A stretch of 64,000 nucleotides of DNA from Brevibacterium sp. W7.2 (GTDB lineage Bacteria; Actinomycetota; Actinomycetes; Actinomycetales; Brevibacteriaceae): positions 2,232,001 through 2,296,000 of the forward strand of contig NZ_CP073089.1 in the NCBI RefSeq assembly GCF_018137945.1, written 5' to 3'. Position 1 is the stretch's first letter. Each line of letters starts with the position of its first letter. Below, one piece after another: positions 1 to 7,801 of this stretch. The translations under genes and the position numbers were made by a program. The notes beneath the pieces were generated by a model, which was not told the origin of the DNA, did not search any database, and saw only the letters and a program-made list of their open reading frames with translations.

Positions 1-1176
1 ATCTACGGCCAGATGACGGCACTGGCGGCGGCCACCGGCGCGGTCAACCTCGGTCAGGGCGCGCCGGGCACCGACGCTCCACCGGAGCTCATCGCCGCCA
101 CGACCGCGGCGATGGACGAGGGGTTCAACCAGTACGCCCCCGGTCAGGGCCACTCGGTTCTGCGGGAGGCCGTCGCCGCACAGCGGGCCCGGGACTTCGG
201 CCAGTCAGTCGACCCCGCTGACGTGCTCATCACCTGCGGAGCCACCGAGGGGCTGACGGCGGCGGTGCTCGCCCTCGTCCCCCGCAGGGGTCGTGCCGTG
301 ACGTTCGAGCCGTTCTACGACGGATATCCTGCGGCCGTCGCCGCGGCCGGCGCAGAGCTCTCGACGGTGCCCATCCTCCCTGATGGGAACGGCGGATTCC
401 ACCCGGATTGGGAGGATTTCGACCGCGTCATGACCTCCGCTCCCCCGGTGTCCCTCATCATCGTCAACACGCCCCACAACCCGACCGGCTTCGTCTTCGA
501 CGCTGCCGACCTCGCGCGCATCGGGGACGCGGCGACGGCCGCGGACGCGTGGATCCTCACCGATGAGGTCTACGAGGAGCTCATCCTCGCCCCCGCCGAC
601 CATGTTCCCCCGGCCGTCGCGGTGAGCGATCCTTCCCGTGTCGTCACCGTCTCCTCGGCGGGCAAGAGCTGGAACATCACCGGGTGGAAGCTCGGCTGGG
701 TCATCGCCGAGCAGCCGGTGCGGGAGGCGATCCAGGCGGTCAAGCAGTTCCTCACCTTCACCGGGGGCGGGCCGATGCAGATCGGCCTCGCTCGCGTTCT
801 CGAGTCCGGCAGCGGGTTCACAGCGATGAATCGGGAATCGCTGCGGGCCCGCGCCGAGGTGCTCGTTCCCGCGTGTGCGAGCGTGCCGGGCGCTGCCGTG
901 TCGACTCCGGCGGCCGGGTACTTCACGGTCGTCGACTTCGCCGCGCTCACCGAGCTCGATGCGTTCGCCCTCAATGATCTGCTCGCACGGGAGCACGGGG
1001 TCGTCGGCATCCCCGTGCCGGCGCTCTGCCGGCCGGGATCGACTGCCGCACAGACGTACCGCAGTGCGATCCGGTATTCGTTCTGCAAGTCCCCGACCGA
1101 CGTCGACGAGGGTGCCCGGCGCATCGCCCTGCTGGCCGCGGCACTGCGGACGGATCCGGACCTGCTGCGCCGCTGA
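1..1176 (+). CDS. PLP-dependent class I/II aminotransferase, 5' end cut off by the window
   Basis: The open frame runs in from base 1, and the first visible residues (IYGQM followed by a VNLGQG motif) belong to the usual N-terminal part of this family, so the true start lies upstream. The ATG at 13 is probably internal. The protein resembles fold-type I aminotransferases of the YbdL/DapC-like group: it shows the VNLGQG substrate loop, an NTPHNPTG motif, a DEVYE motif and an SSAGKSWNITGW motif whose lysine (codon 664-666) should carry the PLP Schiff base. Family members act on methionine, kynurenine or N-succinyl-diaminopimelate; the sequence does not decide which. Another aminotransferase that better fits DapC lies at 45126-46247, so this one may have a different substrate. 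It ends in a strong bidirectional terminator. Confidence 0.88.
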   Translation: MYGQMTALAAATGAVNLGQGAPGTDAPPELIAATTAAMDEGFNQYAPGQGHSVLREAVAAQRARDFGQSVDPADVLITCGATEGLTAAVLALVPRRGRAVTFEPFYDGYPAAVAAAGAELSTVPILPDGNGGFHPDWEDFDRVMTSAPPVSLIIVNTPHNPTGFVFDAADLARIGDAATAADAWILTDEVYEELILAPADHVPPAVAVSDPSRVVTVSSAGKSWNITGWKLGWVIAEQPVREAIQAVKQFLTFTGGGPMQIGLARVLESGSGFTAMNRESLRARAEVLVPACASVPGAAVSTPAAGYFTVVDFAALTELDAFALNDLLAREHGVVGIPVPALCRPGSTAAQTYRSAIRYSFCKSPTDVDEGARRIALLAAALRTDPDLLRR

Positions 1177-1293
1177 CGCGCAAGTTCCCTCGTCCGGCCG
1201 CCCGGCAGTTCTGCCATCCTTGTCCAGCGACCGTCCGCCGGTGGAGGGTCGCAGCGCCTCCGCCCTCGATGTCCATTCACCGGTCCCGGACGC

Positions 1294-1329
1294 GACGAAG
1301 GCGGACCGCCTCAGCGGTCCGCCTTCGTC
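1294..1329. terminator. Bidirectional intrinsic terminator between the aminotransferase and yceI
   Basis: A perfect 16-bp stem (GACGAAGGCGGACCGC, 1294-1309, and its complement at 1314-1329) closes on a 4-nt CTCA loop. It lies between two convergent genes and can serve both. Confidence 0.85.
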
Positions 1330-1357
1330 ATGCGGTCGGCACTGTCGCAGGCAGCGA

Positions 1358-1906
1358 TCAGGCCTTCGTCAGCTCGAGGTCGAGGACGATCTTGATCTTG
1401 TCGGAGACGAGGAGCTCGCCGCCGCCGAGGACGGCCGAGAACTCCATGCCGAACTCCTTGCGGTCGACGGTCGCCGACGCCGTGAGACCGGCCACCTCGT
1501 TGCCCATCGGGTCGGTTGCGACACCGTGGAACTCGCTGTCGAACGCGACCTGCTTGGTCACGCCGCGCATCGTCAGTTCGCCTTCGAGCTCGAAGTCCTC
1601 GCCCGATTCGGCCTTGACTCCGGTCGACTTGAAGGTGAGCTTCGGGTGCTCGTCGGCGGCGAAGAAGTCGCTCGTCTTCAGGTGCTGGTCGCGCTGCTCG
1701 TTGCGGGTGTTGATCGACTCGACGACGGCCTCGGCAGTCACCGAGCTGTCCTCGAGGGAGTCGCCGACCTCAACGGTGCCGGAGATGTCCTCGAAGTTGC
1801 CGCGGACCTTCGACACGCCGGCATGGCGGGCGGTGAAGGTGAACTCGGAGTGGTTCGGATCGATGTTCCAGGTGCCGGCGGTGAGTCCCTTGGGAAGTGC
1901 GGTCAT
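1358..1906 (-). CDS. YceI family lipid-binding protein
   Basis: The protein has 182 residues and is a single full-length YceI domain. It opens with GTWNIDPNHSEFTFTARH and continues through the VRGNFEDISGTV and KLTFKST segments typical of this lipocalin-like beta-barrel. YceI proteins bind isoprenoid or other amphiphilic lipids and often respond to stress. No signal peptide is visible, so this copy is probably cytoplasmic, as is common in actinobacteria. An AAGGAG ribosome site precedes the ATG. The promoter upstream carries an inverted repeat that overlaps the core promoter, so repression by a MarR-type or similar regulator is likely; no regulator gene is adjacent. Confidence 0.9.
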   Translation of the reverse strand: MTALPKGLTAGTWNIDPNHSEFTFTARHAGVSKVRGNFEDISGTVEVGDSLEDSSVTAEAVVESINTRNEQRDQHLKTSDFFAADEHPKLTFKSTGVKAESGEDFELEGELTMRGVTKQVAFDSEFHGVATDPMGNEVAGLTASATVDRKEFGMEFSAVLGGGELLVSDKIKIVLDLELTKA

Positions 1907-1950
1907 GATCTCTGCTTCTCCTTATGGTTGAAATTTGAAGTACGCGGATG

Positions 1951-1979
1951 ACTATAGTTCAGTTTTCAACTATATACAA
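1951..1979 (-). promoter_or_regulatory. yceI promoter with overlapping operator-like inverted repeat
   Basis: On the minus strand a TTGTAT -35 (1974-1979) and a TATAGT -10 (1951-1956) are separated by exactly 17 bp. The inverted repeat TATAGTT-N8-AACTATA (1953-1974) fills the spacer and both hexamer edges, so a bound repressor would exclude RNA polymerase. The arrangement resembles MarR-type operators; the identity of the regulator is not known. Confidence 0.6.
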
Positions 1980-2045
1980 GCTCTGCGCGCCGCAGCGTGA
2001 GCGACCCCGCAGACCTCCCCTCACCCTCGGGCGGACGAGTGAACC

Positions 2046-2058
2046 CAAGGTTACCTTG
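2046..2058. promoter_or_regulatory. Short perfect palindrome upstream of the initiator tRNA
   Basis: CAAGGT-T-ACCTTG is a 13-nt perfect palindrome about 65 bp before the tRNA. It could be a regulator site or part of the tRNA promoter region. Nothing else in 1980-2122 is recognisable. Confidence 0.3.
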
Positions 2059-2122
2059 TGGCAAAGGTCACGCGACGAGAATTTTGCGCAGGAATTACGC
2101 TCGTGTAATGTTGAGACCACGC

Positions 2123-2199
2123 CGCGGGGTGGAGCAGTTCGGTAGCTCGCCGGGCTCATAACCCGGAGGTCGGAGGTTCAAATCCTCCCCCCGCCACCA
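2123..2199 (+). tRNA. tRNA-fMet (CAT), initiator
   Basis: The full cloverleaf can be drawn: acceptor 5' strand at 2123-2129, D arm GAGC/GCTC, anticodon stem CCGGG/CCCGG around CTCATAA (anticodon 2157-2159), T arm GGAGG-TTCAAAT-CCTCC, acceptor 3' strand and encoded CCA at 2197-2199. Three consecutive G-C pairs next to the anticodon loop and an unpaired first acceptor position (C1 opposite C72) are hallmarks of bacterial initiator tRNA, so this is formyl-methionine rather than elongator methionine tRNA. A hairpin terminator follows directly. Confidence 0.95.
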
Positions 2200-2207
2200 C
2201 AGTGGCA

Positions 2208-2240
2208 GAACCCCCAGTCAGTTCATCTGGCTGGGGGTTC
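2208..2240 (+). terminator. Terminator of the initiator tRNA gene
   Basis: The GAACCCCCAG arm (2208-2217) pairs with CTGGGGGTTC (2231-2240), followed by TTCT. It begins nine bases after the tRNA CCA end. Confidence 0.75.
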
Positions 2241-2267
2241 TTCTCATTCACGCACGCCCCAGCGAGG

Positions 2268-2286
2268 TGAGGTTAGACTAACCTGG
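2268..2286. promoter_or_regulatory. DtxR/IdeR-type iron box overlapping the start of the siderophore-binding lipoprotein gene
   Basis: TGAGGTTAGACTAACCTGG contains the perfect 15-nt palindrome AGGTTAG-A-CTAACCT (2270-2284) and matches the DtxR/IdeR consensus TTAGGTTAGSCTAACCTAA except at the outer bases. Its last base is the first base of the GTG start codon. Iron-loaded repressor here would block transcription, which fits an iron-uptake gene. Confidence 0.85.
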
Positions 2287-3311
2287 TGAAAACTTCCAAG
2301 CATTCCCGCGCGCTCTCCGCTGCGGCCGCTCTGCTCACTCTGACCCTCCTCGCCTCCGGCTGCGCGGCGGCCGACGATTCCGCGGGCGACTCCGCCGGCA
2401 GCACCGACGTCGCGGCGGGCGGCAAGGAGTTCGGCACCGCCGATGAGAAGACCGCCGCACTCGGCAGCGACGCCGCGCCCGGCGAGTTCCCGCGCACCGT
2501 CGACCATGCGCTCGGGACCACGGAGATCGAGAAGCGGCCCGAACGCGTCGTCGTCCTCGACACCGGAGAACTCGATGATGTCCTCGCCCTCGGCATCACC
2601 CCCGTGGGCATGGTGACGACCGAGGGCGCACAGCCCGTCCCCTCCTACCTCGCCGAGGAGACGCAGGGCGTGGAGACGGTCGGAACGATCAGCGAACTCG
2701 ACCTCGAGAAGATCGCCTCGCTCGAACCGGACCTCATCCTCGGCAGCCAGCTGCGTGCGGAGAAGCTCTACGACGAGCTCGAGGCGATTGCGCCGACGGT
2801 CTTCTCCATCCGCCCCGGGTTCCCCTGGAAGGAGAACTTCCTCCTCGTCGGCGACGCCCTCGGCCTCGAAGAGGAGGCGACGGCCGAGCTCAACGAGTAC
2901 GGACGTGAGGTCAAGGCCCTGGGCGACTCCGTGACCGGCGATCCGACGATCTCCCTCGTCCGGTTCATGCCCGGGAAGCTGCGCCTCTACGGCAATGCCT
3001 CTCTCATCGGCGTCATCCTCGCCGATGCCGGCCTCGCGCGTCCCGAGACCCAGAACGTCGATGAACTCGCCGTCGAGATCTCCCCCGAGAAGCTCGACGA
3101 GGCCGACGGTGACGTCATCTTCTACTCGAGCTACGGCGAACCCGGCGCCACCGGGGAGACCGAGGCGCTGCAGACGAGCCAGTGGACGAACCTGCCGGCG
3201 GTCAGGGACGGCAGAGCCTACCGCGTCGATGACGACGTGTGGTTCCTCGGACTCGGGCCGATCGGGGCCAAGCAGGTCGTCGAGGACCTCGACGGATACC
3301 TCGCACAGTAG
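2286..3311 (+). CDS. Iron-siderophore ABC transporter substrate-binding lipoprotein (FecB/FepB-like)
   Basis: The 341-residue protein opens with a lipoprotein signal peptide (basic start, hydrophobic stretch, lipobox LASGC with the lipidated cysteine at residue 26). The rest is a periplasmic-binding-protein type III fold: an ERVVVLDTGELDDVLALG segment starts the first lobe, LDLEKIASLEPDLILG closes it, and a long helix links to the second lobe. It should capture a ferric siderophore outside the membrane for a FecCD-type permease, but no permease or ATPase gene is adjacent. The GTG start sits directly behind the iron box. A GAGGTGAG sequence about 15 bases upstream is too distant to be an ideal ribosome site, so a leaderless or very short leader is possible. 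Control by iron is strongly suggested by the operator. Confidence 0.9.
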   Translation: MKTSKHSRALSAAAALLTLTLLASGCAAADDSAGDSAGSTDVAAGGKEFGTADEKTAALGSDAAPGEFPRTVDHALGTTEIEKRPERVVVLDTGELDDVLALGITPVGMVTTEGAQPVPSYLAEETQGVETVGTISELDLEKIASLEPDLILGSQLRAEKLYDELEAIAPTVFSIRPGFPWKENFLLVGDALGLEEEATAELNEYGREVKALGDSVTGDPTISLVRFMPGKLRLYGNASLIGVILADAGLARPETQNVDELAVEISPEKLDEADGDVIFYSSYGEPGATGETEALQTSQWTNLPAVRDGRAYRVDDDVWFLGLGPIGAKQVVEDLDGYLAQ

Positions 3312-3396
3312 CGGTCCCCGACCCAGCCGGTTCTCCCAACCGGCTCCCCGCAGCAGCGGTCCGCGCAGCTGGTCCCCCGCAGCCAGTCCCCCGACG

Positions 3397-3436
3397 ACGA
3401 CGGCCCCGGAAGGATGTCTCCTTCCGGGGCCGTCGT
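3397..3436. terminator. Bidirectional terminator between the siderophore lipoprotein and the UPF0182 gene
   Basis: A perfect 18-bp stem (ACGACGGCCCCGGAAGGA, 3397-3414, with its complement at 3419-3436) has a 4-nt loop. It lies between convergent genes. Confidence 0.85.
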
Positions 3437-3470
3437 GTCAGCCGAGCTGCGGGCTCACTCCCGCGTCGGG

Positions 3471-6467
3471 TCAGTTGCCTCCCTGATCGGGTGCCGGCGA
3501 TTCGGGCGGTGCCGTCGCCCCGCCGTCCTCGGCGAGCGAGGGATCGGCGGCGATCGCATCGTCGATCGCCTGCTTGAGGCGGTCCTGTGCTTCGCCGTAG
3601 GCCTCGAAGTCTCCGGCCTTGAGTGCGGCGTCGGAGTCCTCCATGGCCTGGCGCGCCTCCTGCAGGGCTTCGTTGAGGCCCTGGTCGGTGGGCTGTCCGC
3701 CACCGCCGCCGTCGCCGCCCGAGGAGCCGGAGGTCCCGCCTCCGCCCTCGGTGCCGGCGTCACCGGCCTGTGCGCCGGAGTCACCGCCGAACACCTGGTC
3801 GAGCGCCTCGTCGAGGGTCGGGGCGAACCCGATGTTCTCACCGAAGGCGACGAGCACGTGCTGGAGCAGCGGGTAGGACGTGTCACCGGCCGACCGGACG
3901 TAGACCGGCTGGACGTAGAGCAGACCGCCGCCGAGCGGAAGCGTGAGCAGGTTGCCGTTCTGGACCTGCGACTCGCCCTGCCGCAGCAGGTTGAGGCTGC
4001 GCTGGACATCAGGGGCGGTGTTGAAGTTGTTCTGCGCCTGGCCGGGACCGGGCACAGTGGTGTTGCGCGGCAGCTGGAGGAGCCTGAGCTTGCCGTAGCT
4101 CTCCGCGATGTCACCCGGCGTCGACCCCGCATCCGCATCCGCGGACAGGAAGCCCGTGAGGTTGTTCCGCGACTGGCCCTCCGAGGACTGCGCGGGGATG
4201 TAGGAGCTGGTGAGCGAGAACGACGGGGATTCCTGACCCGGCATCTGCAGAGTCATGTAGAACGGCGGCTGGGTCAGTCCGCTGTTGGCCCGGCGCGTCG
4301 GATCGGTCGGCAGGGCCCAGAAGTCCTGGCCGGTGTAGAACTCGCTCGCGGAGGTCACGTGGTAGCGGGTGAGCAGCTCGCGCTGGACCTTGAAGAGGTC
4401 CTCCGGGTACCGCACATGGCTCATGAGGTCACCGGACATGTCCGAGGCCGGCTTGATGAGGCCCGGGAAGATCTTCATCCACGTCTTGAGCACGGGATCG
4501 TTCTCATCCCACTGGTACATGTCGACCGAACCGTCGTAGGCGTCGACGGTGATCTTCACGGAGTTCCGGATGTAGTTGACCTCTTCGTCCGGCAGAGTGG
4601 CCACGGTTCCCGGCGCCGAGGCGGTCGTCGAGTCCTCGGTCGCCTCCTGGAGGGGCTGCGGGGTCGAGTACGGGTAGTCCTTCGCCGTCGTGTAGCCGTC
4701 GAGGATCCACTTGATCTTCCCGTCGACGACCGCCGGGTAGGGGTCGCCGTCGATCTTGAGGAACGGGGCGAGCTTCTCCACACGCGAGCGCGGGTGGCGT
4801 TCGTAGAGGATCTGCGAATCGGCGTTGACCGCGTCGGAGAGGAGGATCTGCTCGTCCTGGTACTTCAGGGCGTAGGCGAGGCGGTTGAAGATGCTGCCGA
4901 CCGACGGGCCGCCGTCGCCTTGGAAGGTGTTGTTGACCTGACCGGAGCCGCTGTCCTCATCGGACGGGTAGTCGAGCTCGCGCGGGGTCGATCCCTCCGG
5001 ACCGCCGACGATCGAGTACTCCGGGGAGCTCTCACCGAAGTACACCCGCGGCTCGTACTCGGGGAAGTCACCGCGCGGCGGAATGTCGGACTCCATGAAG
5101 GTCGGTTCGCCGTCGGGGTTGCGCTGGTTGCCGTTGGCGGCGACGACACCGAAGCCGTGCGTGTAGACGATCGCCCGGTTGTACCAGCTCTGGTTGTTCA
5201 CCGAACTCGGGCTGAGTTCGCGCACCGCGATGACGGTGTCGCGCATCTGCCCGTCGATGTTGTAGCGGTCGACGTCGAGCTGCGCGGGGAACGAGTAGTA
5301 GGGCCGGACCTGCTGCAGCTGGCGGAAGGTGTCGGAGACGAGGTTGGGATCGAGCAGACGGATCGAGGCCGCGGTCTCGGCATCGGCGCGCAGGGCGCCC
5401 GCCTCGCCGCTCGTGCTCGGCTCGTACGGCGTCACCTCGATGTCGTTGAAGTCGAAGGCCTCACGGGTGGCGTCGATGTTGCGCTGGATGTACTCGGACT
5501 CGAGGCTCTGCTGCGAGGGGTTGACCTGGAACTGCTGCAGGAGCGCCGGGTAGGCGATGATCGACACGCCGCCGAGGACGAGGAGGGTGAGGGTGGCGAT
5601 GATCGAGATCCGCCAGTTGCCCTTCCACGCGGTGTAGACGAAGAGGAGCGCGACGAGCACGGCCGCGATCGCGACGATCGCCATCGCCGGCAGCGCCGCC
5701 CTGTCGTCGACGTAGGTCGCGCCGGGCACGATGCCACCGGACCCGGTGAGCCGGTCGTAGCGGCTCAGCCACAGACGTCCCGCCTGGACGAGGACGAGCA
5801 CGGCCACGGTGATGCCGATCTGCCACTGCGCGGTCTTCGTCAGGATGACCCCGCGCTGCTCGCCGGGCCGGATGCCGCCGAAGAGGTAGTGGGCGACGAG
5901 AGCGGCGATGAGCGAGAGGACGAGCGCCATGCCGAGCTGATCGCCGACGAGGCGCAGGCCGGGCAGCACGAAGACATAGAAGGACTTGTCGATGCCGAAC
6001 TGCGGATCGGTCTCCCCGAAGGACGACGAGTTCATCCATTCGAGGACGACGTTCCACTGCGCCGAGGCGGTGATGCCGGCGAGGATGCCGACGACGGCGG
6101 GGATCGCCAGGGTCGCGACCCGACGCAGGGGCTCGATGGCCTCACGGTAGCGGTCGAGGTTCTCCTGCCGCGGTGTCGTGGGGGCGTAGACGGGACGGTT
6201 GCGGTAGGCCAGGTGGAGGCTCAGCCACACCGGCACGGCCATGACGAGGAAGCCGGCGGCGAACGTGATGCCGCGGGTGAACCACATCGTGCGGAAGACC
6301 TCGGAGGCGCCGAGCTGACCGAACCACAGGACCTCGGTGTAGACCTGGGTGAACGCGATGAAGGCGACGAGGAGGATCGCCACCGACACCAGTGTCAGCA
6401 GCAGTGGCGACCGCCGTGATCCTGATCCGGGCATCTTCGCGGAGGAGGGTGAGGACGTGGTGCTCAC
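3471..6467 (-). CDS. UPF0182 family membrane protein
   Basis: The 998-residue protein matches the length and layout of the UPF0182 family (M. tuberculosis Rv3193c type). About seven transmembrane helices occupy roughly the first 330 residues, starting with SPLLLTLVSVAILLVAFIAF. A large extracytoplasmic domain follows (AIVYTHGFGVVAANGN and LLTRYHVTSASEFYTGQDFW segments). A Gly/Gln/Asp-rich acidic tail covers the last 90 or so residues. The function is unknown. The GTG start overlaps the stop of the upstream PDZ protease gene by four bases (GTGA), with AAAGG as ribosome site, so the two are translationally coupled. The same pairing is recalled in mycobacteria, which hints at a shared envelope role. 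Confidence 0.92.
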   Translation of the reverse strand: MSTTSSPSSAKMPGSGSRRSPLLLTLVSVAILLVAFIAFTQVYTEVLWFGQLGASEVFRTMWFTRGITFAAGFLVMAVPVWLSLHLAYRNRPVYAPTTPRQENLDRYREAIEPLRRVATLAIPAVVGILAGITASAQWNVVLEWMNSSSFGETDPQFGIDKSFYVFVLPGLRLVGDQLGMALVLSLIAALVAHYLFGGIRPGEQRGVILTKTAQWQIGITVAVLVLVQAGRLWLSRYDRLTGSGGIVPGATYVDDRAALPAMAIVAIAAVLVALLFVYTAWKGNWRISIIATLTLLVLGGVSIIAYPALLQQFQVNPSQQSLESEYIQRNIDATREAFDFNDIEVTPYEPSTSGEAGALRADAETAASIRLLDPNLVSDTFRQLQQVRPYYSFPAQLDVDRYNIDGQMRDTVIAVRELSPSSVNNQSWYNRAIVYTHGFGVVAANGNQRNPDGEPTFMESDIPPRGDFPEYEPRVYFGESSPEYSIVGGPEGSTPRELDYPSDEDSGSGQVNNTFQGDGGPSVGSIFNRLAYALKYQDEQILLSDAVNADSQILYERHPRSRVEKLAPFLKIDGDPYPAVVDGKIKWILDGYTTAKDYPYSTPQPLQEATEDSTTASAPGTVATLPDEEVNYIRNSVKITVDAYDGSVDMYQWDENDPVLKTWMKIFPGLIKPASDMSGDLMSHVRYPEDLFKVQRELLTRYHVTSASEFYTGQDFWALPTDPTRRANSGLTQPPFYMTLQMPGQESPSFSLTSSYIPAQSSEGQSRNNLTGFLSADADAGSTPGDIAESYGKLRLLQLPRNTTVPGPGQAQNNFNTAPDVQRSLNLLRQGESQVQNGNLLTLPLGGGLLYVQPVYVRSAGDTSYPLLQHVLVAFGENIGFAPTLDEALDQVFGGDSGAQAGDAGTEGGGGTSGSSGGDGGGGGQPTDQGLNEALQEARQAMEDSDAALKAGDFEAYGEAQDRLKQAIDDAIAADPSLAEDGGATAPPESPAPDQGGN

Positions 6468-7603
6468 TGCTGACCTTTCTCGTTGGTGGTGTCACCGGAC
6501 GTGCACGACTTCAGTTGGGACGTGTCTCCGGTGGCATAGCTTTCGACGGCGGAGCGGGCGTCGTCGAGGGTGTCGATGCGGGCGACGGTGATCTGCGACT
6601 GGTCGGCGGCCCCGATCACCTCGGCGCAGTTCTCGGCGGGTGAGAGGAAGAGCGTGGCGCCCTTCGCGGTGGCGGCGGCGACCTTCTGCCGGGCCCCGCC
6701 GATGGGGCCGACGGTGCCGGCGGGATCGATCTCGCCGGTGCCGGCGACGTGCTTGCCGCCGGTCATCGAGCCGGGGGTGAGCTCGTCGACGATCGCCAGG
6801 GCGAACATCGTCCCGGCCGAGGGCCCGCCGATCCCCTCGACGTTGAAGGACACGTCGACCGGGAAGTCGAACTGCTGCCGCATCATGATGCCGATGGCAT
6901 TGCGGCCGTCGATGGTCGCCGGGTCGAGGCTGAGATCGACCTCGGAGCCGTCGCGCTCGACGACGAGATCGACGGTGTCGGAGTCCTGCACGGTCGCGCT
7001 CATCGTCGCAGGAGCCGCCGAGTCGTTCTCGAGCGAGGTCCCGTTGACGGAGACGAGGCGGTCGCCCTTGTTCAGCTTGCCCTCGGCCGGGGATCCGGGC
7101 GTGACGTCGTCGACGAGGAGGTCGACGGTGTAGGGCATGTCGAGTTCGCCCATGGCCGCGGCGACGGCGACGTCCTGGCTCGATGTCATCTCCACCGTGT
7201 TCGCCTCGGTGACCTGTTCGCGCGTCGTGTCGAGCGGGTAGTACGCCTCGGTGGGCACGACCGTCTCCTCACCGTCGATGAGCGCGCCGAGGGCCTGGGT
7301 CGCGTACGTGTCGCGACCGGGACCGCCGCTGACGGCCACTGTGAGCATGTCGATCTCACCGCTCGTCGGGTAGGTCTGGGCACCGGAGACGCTGATCATG
7401 GGCTTGCCCTGGTAGTCGCCGAGGGTGTTGAACACCGGCCCGGGCAGCTGCAGCATGTAGGGAATCGGGATGAGCACGGCCAGCGCGATGAGCAGGTAGG
7501 TCATGACCCCCGCCGAGGTGGCGAAACGGGGCGAGCGTCGACGGGATCGGCTCCGTGGGGCGGGTGCCTGGACAGGCACCGCTCGGGGGGCATTCTCTGA
7601 CAT
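6464..7603 (-). CDS. Membrane-anchored PDZ domain protein with Lon-type (S16) serine protease domain
   Basis: The protein has 379 residues from the chosen ATG. A single transmembrane helix spans residues 35-55 (MTYLLIALAVLIPIPYML), a PDZ domain lies near 154-225 (VTPGSPAEGKLNKGDRLVSV) and an S16 Lon proteolytic domain covers about 230-360. The catalytic dyad is visible: Ser262 in GGPSAGTM and Lys307 in GGARQK. Homologues include YlbL and M. tuberculosis Rv3194c; they are presumed to process membrane or envelope proteins. The ATG at 7603 is preferred over the GTG at 7621 because AAAGGA lies five bases before it. A TAGACT -10 at 7631-7636 would give a leader of about 20 nt. It overlaps the downstream UPF0182 gene by four bases. 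Confidence 0.92.
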   Translation of the reverse strand: MSENAPRAVPVQAPAPRSRSRRRSPRFATSAGVMTYLLIALAVLIPIPYMLQLPGPVFNTLGDYQGKPMISVSGAQTYPTSGEIDMLTVAVSGGPGRDTYATQALGALIDGEETVVPTEAYYPLDTTREQVTEANTVEMTSSQDVAVAAAMGELDMPYTVDLLVDDVTPGSPAEGKLNKGDRLVSVNGTSLENDSAAPATMSATVQDSDTVDLVVERDGSEVDLSLDPATIDGRNAIGIMMRQQFDFPVDVSFNVEGIGGPSAGTMFALAIVDELTPGSMTGGKHVAGTGEIDPAGTVGPIGGARQKVAAATAKGATLFLSPAENCAEVIGAADQSQITVARIDTLDDARSAVESYATGDTSQLKSCTSGDTTNEKGQQ

Positions 7604-7671
7604 GGATTCCTTTCGGTGCACCGCGTCACCAGTCTAGTTGAAAGGTGACGCGCGACTTCTCAGACTCCTTA

Positions 7672-7748
7672 CGCCCGGTGCGAACACGCACCCCTTTCGC
7701 CGGGTGCGAACATGGAGCGAAACTTCGCGCGATTGGGAAGCTTCGCAC
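7672..7748. promoter_or_regulatory. Repeated GTGCGAA motif in the divergent PDZ-protease / zincin promoter region
   Basis: Two near-identical direct copies ending in GGTGCGAACA (ending at 7686 and 7712, 26 bp apart) are followed by an inverted half-site TTCGCAC at 7742-7748. They lie between two divergent genes, suggesting a shared regulator. The spacing does not fit the actinobacterial LexA box. Confidence 0.35.
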
Positions 7749-7801
7749 ATGTCCCGAGGTTAACGTGGTGATGACTACGATTCTCGAAGGCGCGTGAGAC
7801 C

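Noticed and set aside
3414-6419. 1001-codon open frame antisense to UPF0182
   Set aside because: Its codon use is the mirror of the conserved sense gene. Long antisense frames are normal at this GC content, and similar ones occur opposite adnA, the SLC13 gene and others.
7672-7748. LexA/SOS box
   Set aside because: The motif GTGCGAACA lacks the CGAAC-N4-GTTCG symmetry of actinobacterial SOS boxes.
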